Assembly: GCF_012530535.1 (NCBI RefSeq)
Contig: NZ_CP051299.1
Coordinates: forward strand, 1,302,001-1,366,000
Source of the DNA: Microcella flavibacter
Lineage (GTDB): Bacteria > Actinomycetota > Actinomycetes > Actinomycetales > Microbacteriaceae
DNA length: 64,000 nucleotides
Reading direction: 5' to 3'
Shown here: in pieces, positions 27,302-35,337 of the stretch
How the letters are laid out: each line of letters opens with the position of its first letter
Numbering within the stretch: position 1 is the first letter of the stretch
The notes under the pieces: generated by a model
The model's input: the letters and a program-made list of their open reading frames with translations, nothing else
What the model was told of the DNA's origin: nothing
Databases searched by the model: none
Program-made: the position numbers and the translations under genes

Positions 27302-27374
27302 GGCTGCTCGCCGTCGGCATCGGGAGCGCATCGTCCCGCGGCCGACGACCCGTGGGAAGGGCGCACGAACCGTC

Positions 27375-28403
27375 ATGGCAATCTCTCTGAAGGCGCGGGC
27401 GCGCTACCTCGCGAACCGGGCCCGATCGTTCCGGCTCGGCCGCGTCTGGGGCTTCGCCACCCAGATCTCGAAGGAGCAGGGCAAGCACCCCGTGCCGGTG
27501 CTCGTCGACATGCTGTACTCCGCCGCGTTCCGCGACACGGCCTACCTCGACTACTACGAGGCCGATTTCGCGCTGCTCACCCGCGCCGAGCGCGCGACCT
27601 TCATGACCTCGCTGCTGCAGCACCACCTCGCGACCGCGCTCAACGACCGCGAGGCCTCGAAGACCTTCGAGAACAAGATCGCCTTCAACACGGCCTTCGC
27701 CGAGTTCCTGCACCGGGAGTGGATCGAGCTCGGCACGGCCGACGCCGAGGCGCTGCGCGCCTTCGCCGAGCGACACCCCGTCATCATCGCGAAGGTGCCG
27801 GTCAGCCGGGAGGGCAAGGGCGTCTTCCGCTACGACACGGCCGAGGTCTCCGACTGGCCGGCGTTCCACGCGGACCTGGTCGAGAAGGGGCAGGTGCTCA
27901 TCGAGCAGCCCATCGTCCAGCATCCCTATCTCGCGAAGTACTGCGCCGGCACGGTCAACACCACGCGCATCACCACCTACTTCGACGGCGAGACGGTGCG
28001 GCCCGTCGTCGTCGCGCAGAAGTTCGGCCGCGGCGCGGTGAGCGACCAGTTCACCTGGGGCGGCTTCTTCACGATGCTCGACGAGCACGGGCGCGCGGTC
28101 GGCCCGGGCCACACCGGGCGGCACAAGAGCCGCTACGAGACCCACCCCGATTCCGGCGAGTCGATCGTCGACTTCCAGCTGCCGCTCTGGGACGAGGCGC
28201 TCGCCATGCTCGACGAGGCGGCGCGGCGCATCCCCGAGGTGCCCTACGTGGGCTGGGACGTCGCCATCGGCCCCGACCGACCGGTGCTGCTCGAGGGCAA
28301 CTGGATCCCCGGCCTCTACGAGACGCGCGTGAGCGCGACCGGCATCCGGCGGGGCACGCGGCCGCTGCACGAGCGGGCCATCCGCGACGCCGGGACGCGG
28401 TGA
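27375..28403 (+). CDS. Sugar-transfer-associated ATP-grasp ligase (second paralogue)
   Basis: A 342-residue paralogue of the ATP-grasp gene at 26207, first in a three-gene operon with two racemase-like genes (stop and next start overlap as GTGA). Matching landmarks: VIIAKVPVSREGKGV (ATP lysine), TVNTTRITTYF, HPDSGESIVDFQLP and YVGWDVAIGPDRPVLLEGNW with the catalytic Asp, Glu and Asn. Differences from the first copy (WTWGG-like FTWGGFFT instead of NFAGGGMF, and a WIPGLYE end instead of HNSSVFQ) suggest a different acceptor. Joint transcription with the racemases suggests a D-amino acid substrate, which is inference. Confidence 0.85.
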   Translation: MAISLKARARYLANRARSFRLGRVWGFATQISKEQGKHPVPVLVDMLYSAAFRDTAYLDYYEADFALLTRAERATFMTSLLQHHLATALNDREASKTFENKIAFNTAFAEFLHREWIELGTADAEALRAFAERHPVIIAKVPVSREGKGVFRYDTAEVSDWPAFHADLVEKGQVLIEQPIVQHPYLAKYCAGTVNTTRITTYFDGETVRPVVVAQKFGRGAVSDQFTWGGFFTMLDEHGRAVGPGHTGRHKSRYETHPDSGESIVDFQLPLWDEALAMLDEAARRIPEVPYVGWDVAIGPDRPVLLEGNWIPGLYETRVSATGIRRGTRPLHERAIRDAGTR

Positions 28404-29098
28404 GCGCACCCGGTGCGGGCGGCCCGCTGACGGCGCCCGTCCTTCGCCTCTCCCGGTCGGCGCTGCGGTCGAACGCGGCCGTCCTCGCCGCGAGCGACCC
28501 CGAGGCGGTCGCCGATCTGCGACGGGATGCCCGGGGCTGCGGCCTCGAGCGCATCGGCCGGGTGCTCGCCGAGGCCGGGCTGCGCCGCGCGGTGCTCGAC
28601 GAGGCCGACGTCGCCGCGGCGCGCGCCCTCGGGCTGGAGCCGGCCGAGCCGCCCGCCGACCTCGACCTCGACCTGCTGCTCGGCCTGTCCGGGTCGGGCG
28701 GGTCGCCGGTCTGCACGCTCGTCTCCTCGGTGGCCTCGACCAAGGCGCTGCGCGCGGGGGAGGGCGTCTCGTACGGCCTCACCCACCGGGCGGCGCACGA
28801 CACCCGCATCGCGCTCGTGCCCGGCGGCTACAGCCACGGCATCGTGCGCGCACTCGGCAACGCCGCCGCGGTGGCGATCGAGGGGCGTCGCCGTCCGATC
28901 GTCGGGCGCGTGGCGATGGACGTCCTGGTCGTCGATCTCGGCGACCTCGACGTCGCCGTCGGCGCACCGGTCGTGCTGCTCGGGGCGGCCGAGCGCGGCG
29001 AGCCCGTGCTCGATGAGTGGGCCGCCATCACCGGCATGACGGGGCCGGAGCTGCTCACCGCGATCGCGCTGCGCTGCGCGCGGGAGGACGTCGCATGA
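28400..29098 (+). CDS. Alanine-racemase-like subunit keeping the C-terminal domain, lacking the PLP lysine
   Basis: A 232-residue protein against about 370 for alanine racemases. Its C-terminal half is a recognisable racemase C-domain: GVSYGLTHRA with Tyr125 (the catalytic-tyrosine motif), ALVPGGYSHGI, IVGRVAMDV and LLGAAERGEP. Its N-terminal part is a shrunken barrel remnant: LRLSRSALRSNAAVLA resembles the usual start, and the PLP-lysine motif VVKADAYGHG appears as DLRRDARGCG, with Lys replaced by Arg41 and Tyr by Arg45. It cannot bind PLP covalently alone. The start is GTG 28400, overlapping the previous stop, and the stop overlaps the next gene's ATG. It probably pairs with that product. 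Confidence 0.8.
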   Translation: MSAPGAGGPLTAPVLRLSRSALRSNAAVLAASDPEAVADLRRDARGCGLERIGRVLAEAGLRRAVLDEADVAAARALGLEPAEPPADLDLDLLLGLSGSGGSPVCTLVSSVASTKALRAGEGVSYGLTHRAAHDTRIALVPGGYSHGIVRALGNAAAVAIEGRRRPIVGRVAMDVLVVDLGDLDVAVGAPVVLLGAAERGEPVLDEWAAITGMTGPELLTAIALRCAREDVA

Positions 29099-30189
29099 GC
29101 GCCCCCGCCGCCTACAGCGCCCCCGCGCTCGTCGTCGACCACACCGCGCTGCGCGACAACCTCGAGGCGGTGCGTGCGCGCGTCGCGCCCGCCGAACTCA
29201 TCCTCGTCGTGAAGGACGACGCCTACGGGCAGGGGCTCGCGCCGGTCGTCCGCACGGCGATCGACGCCGGCGTCACGAGCTTCGGCGTCTCCGACCTCGG
29301 CACCGCGCTCGCGGTGCGGAGGCTGGTGGGGGAGGGACCCCGCATCATCGCCTGGCCGGCGGGAGCATCCCCGTTGCTCGGCGCCGCCGTCGACGCCGCC
29401 ATCGATCTCGGTCTCGGCGACGCCGCGCAGCTCGAGGAGGTGGCCGCGATCGCGGCGGCCCGCGGCGCGACCGCCCGCGTGCACCTCAAGGTCGACACCG
29501 GTCTGCACCGCAACGGCTTCCGCCCCGAGGAGTGGTCGCCCGCCGTCGCCCGCGCGCGCGTGCACGAGGAGGCCGGGGCGATCGTCATCGTCGGCGCCTG
29601 GAGCCATATCGCCGAGGCGAGCGACGCCGAGGACGACGCGGCGCGGGCGCTCTTCGACGCGGCGCTCGAGCAGCTCGCCGTCGCCGGCTGCCGCATCGAG
29701 CTGCGCCACCTGGCGGCGAGCGCGGCGGCCTTCGCCCGCCCGGAGTTCCGCTACGACGCGGTGCGCATCGGGGCCTTCTGCTACGGCGTGCGCTCCGCCG
29801 ACGGTCCGCGGGCGGCCGAGCTCGGCCTGCGCCCGGTGGCGGCGCTGCGGGGTGCGGTCACGGCCGTCGGCGAGGACGAGGTGCTCGTCGGGATCGGATC
29901 GCTCGACGGCGTGCCGTCGACGCTCGCGGGGCGGGTCGAGGTGGGGACGCCCGAGGGCCCGCGCGCGCTCCAGCGGGTCGACGCCGATACCCTCGCGGTG
30001 GCGCGCTGGCCGGGCGCGGCCGTCGGCGATCCGGTGACCGTCTTCGGCCCCGGCGGCCAGGGCGAGCGCTCGGCCACGACGCTGGCCGAGGCGATCGGGA
30101 CGATCGGGGAGGAGATCCTGCTGCGGGTCTCGCCGCGCATCCCGCGCGTGCACCTGCCGGTCGGCATCGACCGGTCGCACCGACCTTAA
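29095..30189 (+). CDS. Alanine-racemase-like subunit keeping the PLP lysine, lacking the C-domain tyrosine
   Basis: A 364-residue PLP-dependent racemase fold. The N-terminal barrel is intact: LILVVKDDAYGQGL with PLP-binding Lys40, VHLKVDTGLHRNGF, GAWSHIAEA and VRIGAFCYGV. The C-domain is degenerate: the segment that should hold GVSYGxTWR is missing, running from LRGAVTAVGEDEV straight to LVGIGSLDGVP, and the MD of GRVxMD reads RVDADT. In known racemases Lys and Tyr come from opposite subunits of a dimer; here each gene of the pair supplies one. It overlaps the preceding gene by ATGA and is followed by a strong terminator. Confidence 0.83.
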   Translation: MSAPAAYSAPALVVDHTALRDNLEAVRARVAPAELILVVKDDAYGQGLAPVVRTAIDAGVTSFGVSDLGTALAVRRLVGEGPRIIAWPAGASPLLGAAVDAAIDLGLGDAAQLEEVAAIAAARGATARVHLKVDTGLHRNGFRPEEWSPAVARARVHEEAGAIVIVGAWSHIAEASDAEDDAARALFDAALEQLAVAGCRIELRHLAASAAAFARPEFRYDAVRIGAFCYGVRSADGPRAAELGLRPVAALRGAVTAVGEDEVLVGIGSLDGVPSTLAGRVEVGTPEGPRALQRVDADTLAVARWPGAAVGDPVTVFGPGGQGERSATTLAEAIGTIGEEILLRVSPRIPRVHLPVGIDRSHRP

Positions 30190-30191
30190 TG

Positions 30192-30222
30192 CCGAGAACC
30201 CGGCACGGGGCCGGGTTCTCGG
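30192..30222. terminator. Terminator between the racemase operon and DUF7455
   Basis: CCGAGAACCCGGC (30192-30204) and GCCGGGTTCTCGG (30210-30222) form a perfect 13-bp stem with a 5-nt loop, starting 3 bases past the racemase stop and facing the convergent DUF7455 gene. Confidence 0.85.
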
Positions 30223-30253
30223 GGTGGATCGTGGGCGCTCAGCACGCCGGAGC

Positions 30254-30469
30254 TCAGTCGTGCAGACGGCTCGACTCGTCGTGCCAGGCGAGGGCCTGAC
30301 CGGAGAGCTTCTCGCGGAACTTCGTGCCGTGGTGCGCGCAGAACAGCAGCTCGCCGGTGGCGAGGGTCACGCGCACGTAGGCCTGGGCGCCGCAGCTGTC
30401 GCAGCGGTCGGCCACCGTGAGGGGCTGGGCGGTGACGATCTCGGGGCTCTCGCTGGTGAGTTGCGTCAT
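30254..30469 (-). CDS. DUF7455 small zinc-ribbon-like protein
   Basis: A 71-residue protein with two Cys/His clusters: CDSCGAQAYV (Cys23, Cys26) and LLFCAHHGTK (Cys44, His46, His47), consistent with a small zinc-binding domain. It ends in a basic and then acidic helix. The family is widespread in actinobacteria, often next to sigA/topoisomerase genes, with no known function. No strong Shine-Dalgarno precedes the ATG. A 7-bp inverted repeat (30495-30513) lies in its leader region. Confidence 0.8.
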   Translation of the reverse strand: MTQLTSESPEIVTAQPLTVADRCDSCGAQAYVRVTLATGELLFCAHHGTKFREKLSGQALAWHDESSRLHD

Positions 30470-30494
30470 GGGGGTTTCCCTCGCTTCCTGGATC

Positions 30495-30513
30495 GTCAGC
30501 AAAACCTGCTGAC
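30495..30513. repeat. Inverted repeat upstream of DUF7455
   Basis: GTCAGCA (30495-30501) and TGCTGAC (30507-30513), perfect 7-bp arms around AAACC. It lies 26 bp before the DUF7455 ATG and could be an operator or a leader hairpin. The rest of the 249-bp gap between DUF7455 and the topoisomerase gene shows only a TAGGCT -10 box at 30640-30645. Confidence 0.5.
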
Positions 30514-30639
30514 CTGTATTCGAACACACCGGCCCTGAGGTTCGGTGCCAATCGACGGGCGTTTTCGCTGACCGCGGAAGGCCCGGCCACAGCGTAGGCG
30601 CGGCCCGCGTGGGGGCGGGGCGCCGGGGTCGCGCGCGAA

Positions 30640-30645
30640 TAGGCT
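30640..30645 (+). promoter_or_regulatory. -10 box of the topoisomerase B-subunit gene
   Basis: TAGGCT at 30640-30645 places the transcription start near 30652, leaving about 67 nt before the GTG at 30719. Confidence 0.45.
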
Positions 30646-30718
30646 GTCGGAGGCCCCGGCGAGGGCCGCAGCATCCCGCATCGACCCGAATCATCACCGA
30701 CGCACCAAGGCGGTTCCC

Positions 30719-32800
30719 GTGGCCCAATCCGATTACAACGCCCACCACCTCTCGGTGCTCGAGGGGCTCGAGGCGGTGCGCAAGCGCCCCGGCATGTACA
30801 TCGGATCGACCGACTCGCGCGGGCTCATGCACTGCCTGTGGGAGATCATCGACAACTCGGTCGATGAGGCGCTCGGCGGGCACGGCTCATCGATCGAGGT
30901 CATCCTGCACGCCGACCAGAGTGTCGAGGTGCGCGACCGCGCCCGCGGCATCCCCGTCGACATCGAGCCCAAGACGGGGCTCTCGGGCGTCGAGGTCGTC
31001 TTCACGAAGCTGCACGCCGGCGGCAAGTTCGGCTCCGGCTCCTACGCGGCCTCCGGCGGACTGCACGGCGTCGGCGCCTCGGTCGTCAACGCCCTCTCCG
31101 AGCGACTCGACGTCGAGGTCGACCGCGCCGGCCGCACCTGGGCGATGTCGTTCCACCGCGGCGAGCCCGGCATCTTCGACGACGGTCCTGAGGGCCCGCG
31201 CCCCGACGCGCCCTTCACGCCCTTCGTCTCGAACAGCGTGCTGCGCGACGTCGGGAAGGTGGCGAAGGCGACCACCGGCACGCGCATCCGGTACTGGGCC
31301 GACCCGCAGATCTTCACCCGCGGGGCCGCCTTCCAGACCGAGGACCTCGTCGGGCGCGCCCGGCAGACCGCCTTCCTGGTGCCGGGCCTGCGCATCTCCA
31401 TCGCCGACGAACGGGGGGATGCGCCGAGCACCGAGACCTTCGAGTACGCGGGCGGCATCAGCGAGTACGCCGAGTACCTCGCCGCCGACGCCCCCCTCAC
31501 CGACACCTGGCGCATCACCGGCACGGGCACCTTCACCGAGACGGTGCCCGTGCTGCAGGCCAACGGGCACATGGTGCCGACCGAGCTCGAGCGCGAGTGC
31601 GTCGTCGACATCGCCCTCCGCTGGGGCACCGGGTACGAGACCGTGCTGAAGAGCTACGTCAACATCATCGCCACGCCGAAGGGCGGCACCCACCAGGCCG
31701 GCTTCGAGCAGGGGCTGCTGAAGCTCCTGCGCGCCGAGGTGGAGAAGAACGCGCGCCGTCTGAAGGCGGGCTCGGACAAGCTGGAGAAGGACGACGTGCT
31801 CGCGGGCCTCACCGCGGTGCTCACCGTGCGCATCCCCGAGCCGCAGTTCGAGGGTCAGACGAAGGAGATCCTCGGCACGCCCGGAGCGCGCTCCATCGTC
31901 GCCGCGGTGCTGACGAGCGCGCTGAAGGAGCGCTTCGCCTCGCCGAAGCGCGACGACAAGGCGCAGACCTCGCTCGTGCTCGACAAGGTCGTCTCCGAGA
32001 TGAAGAGCCGCATCTCGGCCCGCGCCCACAAGGAGACCCAGCGGCGCAAGAACGCCCTCGAGAGCTCGTCCCTGCCGGCCAAGCTCGTCGACTGCCGCTC
32101 GAACGACGTGGAGAACAGCGAGCTGTTCATCGTCGAGGGCGACAGCGCGCTCGGCACCGCGAAGCTCGGGCGCGACAGCGAGTACCAGGCGCTGCTGCCC
32201 ATCCGCGGCAAGATCCTCAACGTGCAGAAGGCCTCGGTGAGCGACATGCTCTCGAACGCCGAGTGCGCCTCGATCATCCAGGTCATCGGCGCCGGCTCGG
32301 GCCGCACCTTCGACCTCGCGCAGGCCCGCTACGGCAAGGTCATCATCATGGCCGACGCCGACGTCGACGGCGCCCACATCCGCACGCTGCTGCTCACCCT
32401 CTTCTTCCGCTACATGCGCCCCATGATCGACGAGGGCCGCGTCTTCGCCGCCGTGCCGCCGCTGCACCGGGTCGTCGTCATGAACCCCGGCTCGAAGCCG
32501 AACGAGACGATCTACACCTACAGCGAGAAGGAGCTGCAGGGCGTGCTCGCCGCCCTGAAGAAGTCGGGCAAGCGGTACCAGGACCCGATCCAGCGCTACA
32601 AGGGCCTCGGCGAGATGGACGCCGACCAGCTCGCCGACACGACGATGAGCCGCCGCCACCGCACCCTGCGCCGCGTCCGCGTCAGCGACGCCGAGATGTC
32701 GTCGAAGGTCTTCGAGCTGCTCATGGGCAACGAGGTCGCGCCCCGCAAGGACTTCATCATCGCCGGGCAGGGCCTCGACCGGGATCGCATCGACGTCTGA
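30719..32800 (+). CDS. parE: Type IIA DNA topoisomerase ATPase subunit (ParE-like)
   Basis: ATPase/Toprim subunit of a type II topoisomerase, 693 residues. The GHKL ATPase has WEIIDNSVDEALGG (catalytic Glu, Mg-binding Asn) and GGLHGVGASVVNALS. The Toprim part has FIVEGDSALG (about residue 472), IMADADVDGAHIRTLLLT and RYKGLGEMDADQL. Gyrase genes in actinobacteria normally lie at the origin with dnaN and recF; this convergent pair beside sigA is the second set, hence topoisomerase IV-like. GTG start. It is convergent with the parC-like gene. Confidence 0.88.
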   Translation: MAQSDYNAHHLSVLEGLEAVRKRPGMYIGSTDSRGLMHCLWEIIDNSVDEALGGHGSSIEVILHADQSVEVRDRARGIPVDIEPKTGLSGVEVVFTKLHAGGKFGSGSYAASGGLHGVGASVVNALSERLDVEVDRAGRTWAMSFHRGEPGIFDDGPEGPRPDAPFTPFVSNSVLRDVGKVAKATTGTRIRYWADPQIFTRGAAFQTEDLVGRARQTAFLVPGLRISIADERGDAPSTETFEYAGGISEYAEYLAADAPLTDTWRITGTGTFTETVPVLQANGHMVPTELERECVVDIALRWGTGYETVLKSYVNIIATPKGGTHQAGFEQGLLKLLRAEVEKNARRLKAGSDKLEKDDVLAGLTAVLTVRIPEPQFEGQTKEILGTPGARSIVAAVLTSALKERFASPKRDDKAQTSLVLDKVVSEMKSRISARAHKETQRRKNALESSSLPAKLVDCRSNDVENSELFIVEGDSALGTAKLGRDSEYQALLPIRGKILNVQKASVSDMLSNAECASIIQVIGAGSGRTFDLAQARYGKVIIMADADVDGAHIRTLLLTLFFRYMRPMIDEGRVFAAVPPLHRVVVMNPGSKPNETIYTYSEKELQGVLAALKKSGKRYQDPIQRYKGLGEMDADQLADTTMSRRHRTLRRVRVSDAEMSSKVFELLMGNEVAPRKDFIIAGQGLDRDRIDV

Positions 32801-32809
32801 GCGCCGAAT

Positions 32810-32840
32810 GGATGCTCCGCTCGCGGTGAGCGGAGCATCC
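32810..32840. terminator. Bidirectional terminator between parE and parC
   Basis: GGATGCTCCGCTC (32810-32822) and GAGCGGAGCATCC (32828-32840), a perfect 13-bp stem with a 5-nt loop between convergent genes. Confidence 0.85.
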
Positions 32841-32853
32841 CGCCTCACCGCCC

Positions 32854-35319
32854 TCAGGCGATCGGCGAGCCGATCGACCCGATCACGGCGTCGAGCGGCG
32901 TGCCCGAGCCGTCGCGGCGGGCGCCGCCCTCGGGCAGCGTTCGCGCGGCGCCGTCGGGCCCGACCGCGAGAGGGACCGCTCCGACCCAGGCGAGCTGCAG
33001 CGCGTCCTCGCCCTTGAGGAACGCGTGGCAGCGTACGCCGCCGGTCGCGCGGCCCTTGCCGGGGAACTCGGAGAAGTCGCTGACCTTGGCGCGGCCGGGA
33101 TCGGTGCCCGCGATGGTCTGGCTCGATCCGGACACCGTGACGACGGTCGCCGCCGTTGGGTCGACGACCGAGAAGTGCACGACGCGCGCACCGGCGCCGA
33201 GCTTGACGCCGGCCATGCCGCCGGCGGGCATCCCCTGGGGGCGCACCTGCTCGGCACCGAAGTGCAGCAGCTGCGCATCCGAGGTGACGAAGACGAGCTC
33301 GCGGTCGTCGGGCGCGGGGGCGGCGCCGACGACCTCGTCGCCGGCCTTCAGGGCGATGACCTCGCCCTCCGGCTTCGGCGGGTAGGCGCCCGGGGTCACC
33401 CGCTTGACGACGCCGTCGCGCGTGCCGATCGCGAGGGGGGCGGGATGCGCGGGGTCGACGATCGCGACGATCGACTCCGTCGCGTCCGTGAGCCCGATGT
33501 AGTCGCGCAGACGCGTGCCGGCCGCCAGCTGCATGGAGTTGGCGGGCACGCCCGGCAGGCCGACGGGCGTGAAGCGCACGAAGCGGCCGCGCGAGGTGAT
33601 CGCGACGAGGTCGCCGCGGGCGGTCGTGTCGACGGCGCTGAGGATGGCGTCGTGCTTGCTGCGCCGGGCGGGCGGGGTGAGCGGGGCATCCTCGCCGAGG
33701 TCGACGCGCACCGCGCGGCCCGTCGTCGACAGGAGCACCCGGCAGGGCGAGTCGGCGATCTCGAGCAGGGGCGCCGCCCCGCGCGATCGCGGCGCCGCGA
33801 TGGATGCGCTGGCCTCGGTGAGCAGCGTGCGGCGAGGGGTCCCGAAGCGCTCGGCGGTGGCCTCGAGCTCGTCGCCCACGACCGCCCGCACCCGCTGCGG
33901 ATCGCCGAGCAGCGTCTCGAGCTCGGCGATCTCGGCGCGCAGCTGATCGCGTTCGGCCTCGAGCTCGATGCGGCTGAAGCGGGTCAGGCGGCGCAGCCGC
34001 AGCTCGAGGATGTAGTCGCTCTGCAGGGTCGACAGGTCGAACACGCTCATGAGCCTCTGCCGCGCCTGGTCGGCGTCGTCGGAGGCGCGGATGACCTGGA
34101 TGACCTCGTCGATGTCGAGGATCGCGACGAGCAGCCCTTCGACGAGGTGCAGGCGCTCGCGCCGGCGGTCGAGGCGGTAGCGGCTGCGGCGCGTGACGAC
34201 GCGGATGCGGTGGTCGACGTAGACCTGCAGCAGCTCCCGCAGGCCGAGGGTCTGCGGCCGGCCGTCGACCAGGGCCACGGCGTTGATCGAGAAGCCGTCC
34301 TCGAGGGGCGTGTACCGGTAGAGCTGCTCGAGCACGGCGTCCGGGCTGAAGCCCGTCTTGATGCCGATCACGAGGCGCAGCCCGTGGGTGCGGTCGGTCA
34401 GGTCGGTGACGTCGCTGATGCCGGCGAGCTTCTTCGACTGCACGCCGTCCTTGATCTTCTCGATCACCTTCTCGGGGCCGACGAGGTACGGCAGCTCGGT
34501 GACGACGATGCCGGTCTTGCGCGCGGTGATGGGCTCGATCGACACCTTGGCCCGCGTCTTGAACGAGCCGCGGCCGGTCGCGTAAGCGTCCTTGATGCCG
34601 TCGAGGCCGATGATCGTGCCGCCGGTCGGCAGGTCGGGGCCGGGCACGTAGGCCATCAGCTCGTCGAGTGAGGCCCCGGGGTTGTCCAGCAGGTGCCGCG
34701 CGGCCCCGACGACCTCGATGAGGTTGTGCGGGGCCATGTTCGTCGCCATGCCGACGGCGATGCCGCTCGCGCCGTTGACGAGCAGGGCGGGGAAGGCTGC
34801 GGGCAGCACCTCGGGCTGCAGCAGCTGGTTGTCGTAGTTGGGCACGAAGTCGACGACGTCCTCGCCGAGGTCGTCGACCATCGCCATCGCGGGCGGGGCC
34901 ATGCGGGCCTCGGTGTAGCGGGCGGCGGCCGGGCCGTCGTCGAGCGAGCCGAAGTTGCCGTGCCCGTCGACGAGCGGCACGCGCAGGGTGAAGTCCTGCG
35001 CGAGGCGCACGAGCGCGTCGTAGATGGCGGTGTCGCCGTGCGGGTGCAGCTTGCCCATGACCTCGCCGACTACGCGCGCCGACTTGACGTGCCCGCGGTC
35101 GGGCCGCAGCCCCATCTCGCTCATCATGTAGAGGATGCGTCGCTGCACGGGCTTGAGGCCGTCGCGCGCATCGGGCAGAGCGCGGGAGTAGATGACCGAG
35201 TACGCGTACTCGAGGAACGAGCCCTGCATCTCGTCGTTCAGATCGACGTCGTCGATGCGTTCGCCGAGGGGCTCGTCGGTGCTGGCAGGGGACGATCGGG
35301 GCGCAGGAGGGGGAGTCAT
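32854..35319 (-). CDS. parC: Type IIA DNA topoisomerase cleavage subunit (ParC-like)
   Basis: DNA breakage-reunion subunit, 821 residues. The catalytic Tyr135 lies in ARYTEARM; the quinolone-resistance region reads [10 protein letters not shown] with Thr97 at the position of E. coli GyrA Ser83. [20 protein letters not shown] and [10 protein letters not shown] follow. The C-terminal beta-propeller lacks an evident GyrA-box (QRRGGxG), which favours ParC-type decatenase over gyrase. Its start codon lies only 12 bp from the divergent phosphodiesterase start, and the two promoters overlap face to face. Confidence 0.88.
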   Translation of the reverse strand: MTPPPAPRSSPASTDEPLGERIDDVDLNDEMQGSFLEYAYSVIYSRALPDARDGLKPVQRRILYMMSEMGLRPDRGHVKSARVVGEVMGKLHPHGDTAIYDALVRLAQDFTLRVPLVDGHGNFGSLDDGPAAARYTEARMAPPAMAMVDDLGEDVVDFVPNYDNQLLQPEVLPAAFPALLVNGASGIAVGMATNMAPHNLIEVVGAARHLLDNPGASLDELMAYVPGPDLPTGGTIIGLDGIKDAYATGRGSFKTRAKVSIEPITARKTGIVVTELPYLVGPEKVIEKIKDGVQSKKLAGISDVTDLTDRTHGLRLVIGIKTGFSPDAVLEQLYRYTPLEDGFSINAVALVDGRPQTLGLRELLQVYVDHRIRVVTRRSRYRLDRRRERLHLVEGLLVAILDIDEVIQVIRASDDADQARQRLMSVFDLSTLQSDYILELRLRRLTRFSRIELEAERDQLRAEIAELETLLGDPQRVRAVVGDELEATAERFGTPRRTLLTEASASIAAPRSRGAAPLLEIADSPCRVLLSTTGRAVRVDLGEDAPLTPPARRSKHDAILSAVDTTARGDLVAITSRGRFVRFTPVGLPGVPANSMQLAAGTRLRDYIGLTDATESIVAIVDPAHPAPLAIGTRDGVVKRVTPGAYPPKPEGEVIALKAGDEVVGAAPAPDDRELVFVTSDAQLLHFGAEQVRPQGMPAGGMAGVKLGAGARVVHFSVVDPTAATVVTVSGSSQTIAGTDPGRAKVSDFSEFPGKGRATGGVRCHAFLKGEDALQLAWVGAVPLAVGPDGAARTLPEGGARRDGSGTPLDAVIGSIGSPIA

Positions 35320-35337
35320 AGGATGGCCCCCATGCTA
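35319..35337. promoter_or_regulatory. Overlapping face-to-face promoters of parC and the phosphodiesterase gene
   Basis: Plus strand: TAGGAT (35319-35324) with 7 nt to the ATG at 35332. Minus strand: TAGCAT (plus 35332-35337) with 12 nt to the parC ATG at 35319. Each -10 box overlaps the other gene's start codon, so each promoter's upstream half lies within the other coding region. Confidence 0.55.

Noticed and set aside
30517-30550. TTCGAAC and GGTTCGG before the topoisomerase gene, resembling an SOS (LexA) box
   Set aside because: Actinobacterial LexA sites need TCGAAC and GTTCGA halves 4 nt apart; here the spacing is about 13 nt.
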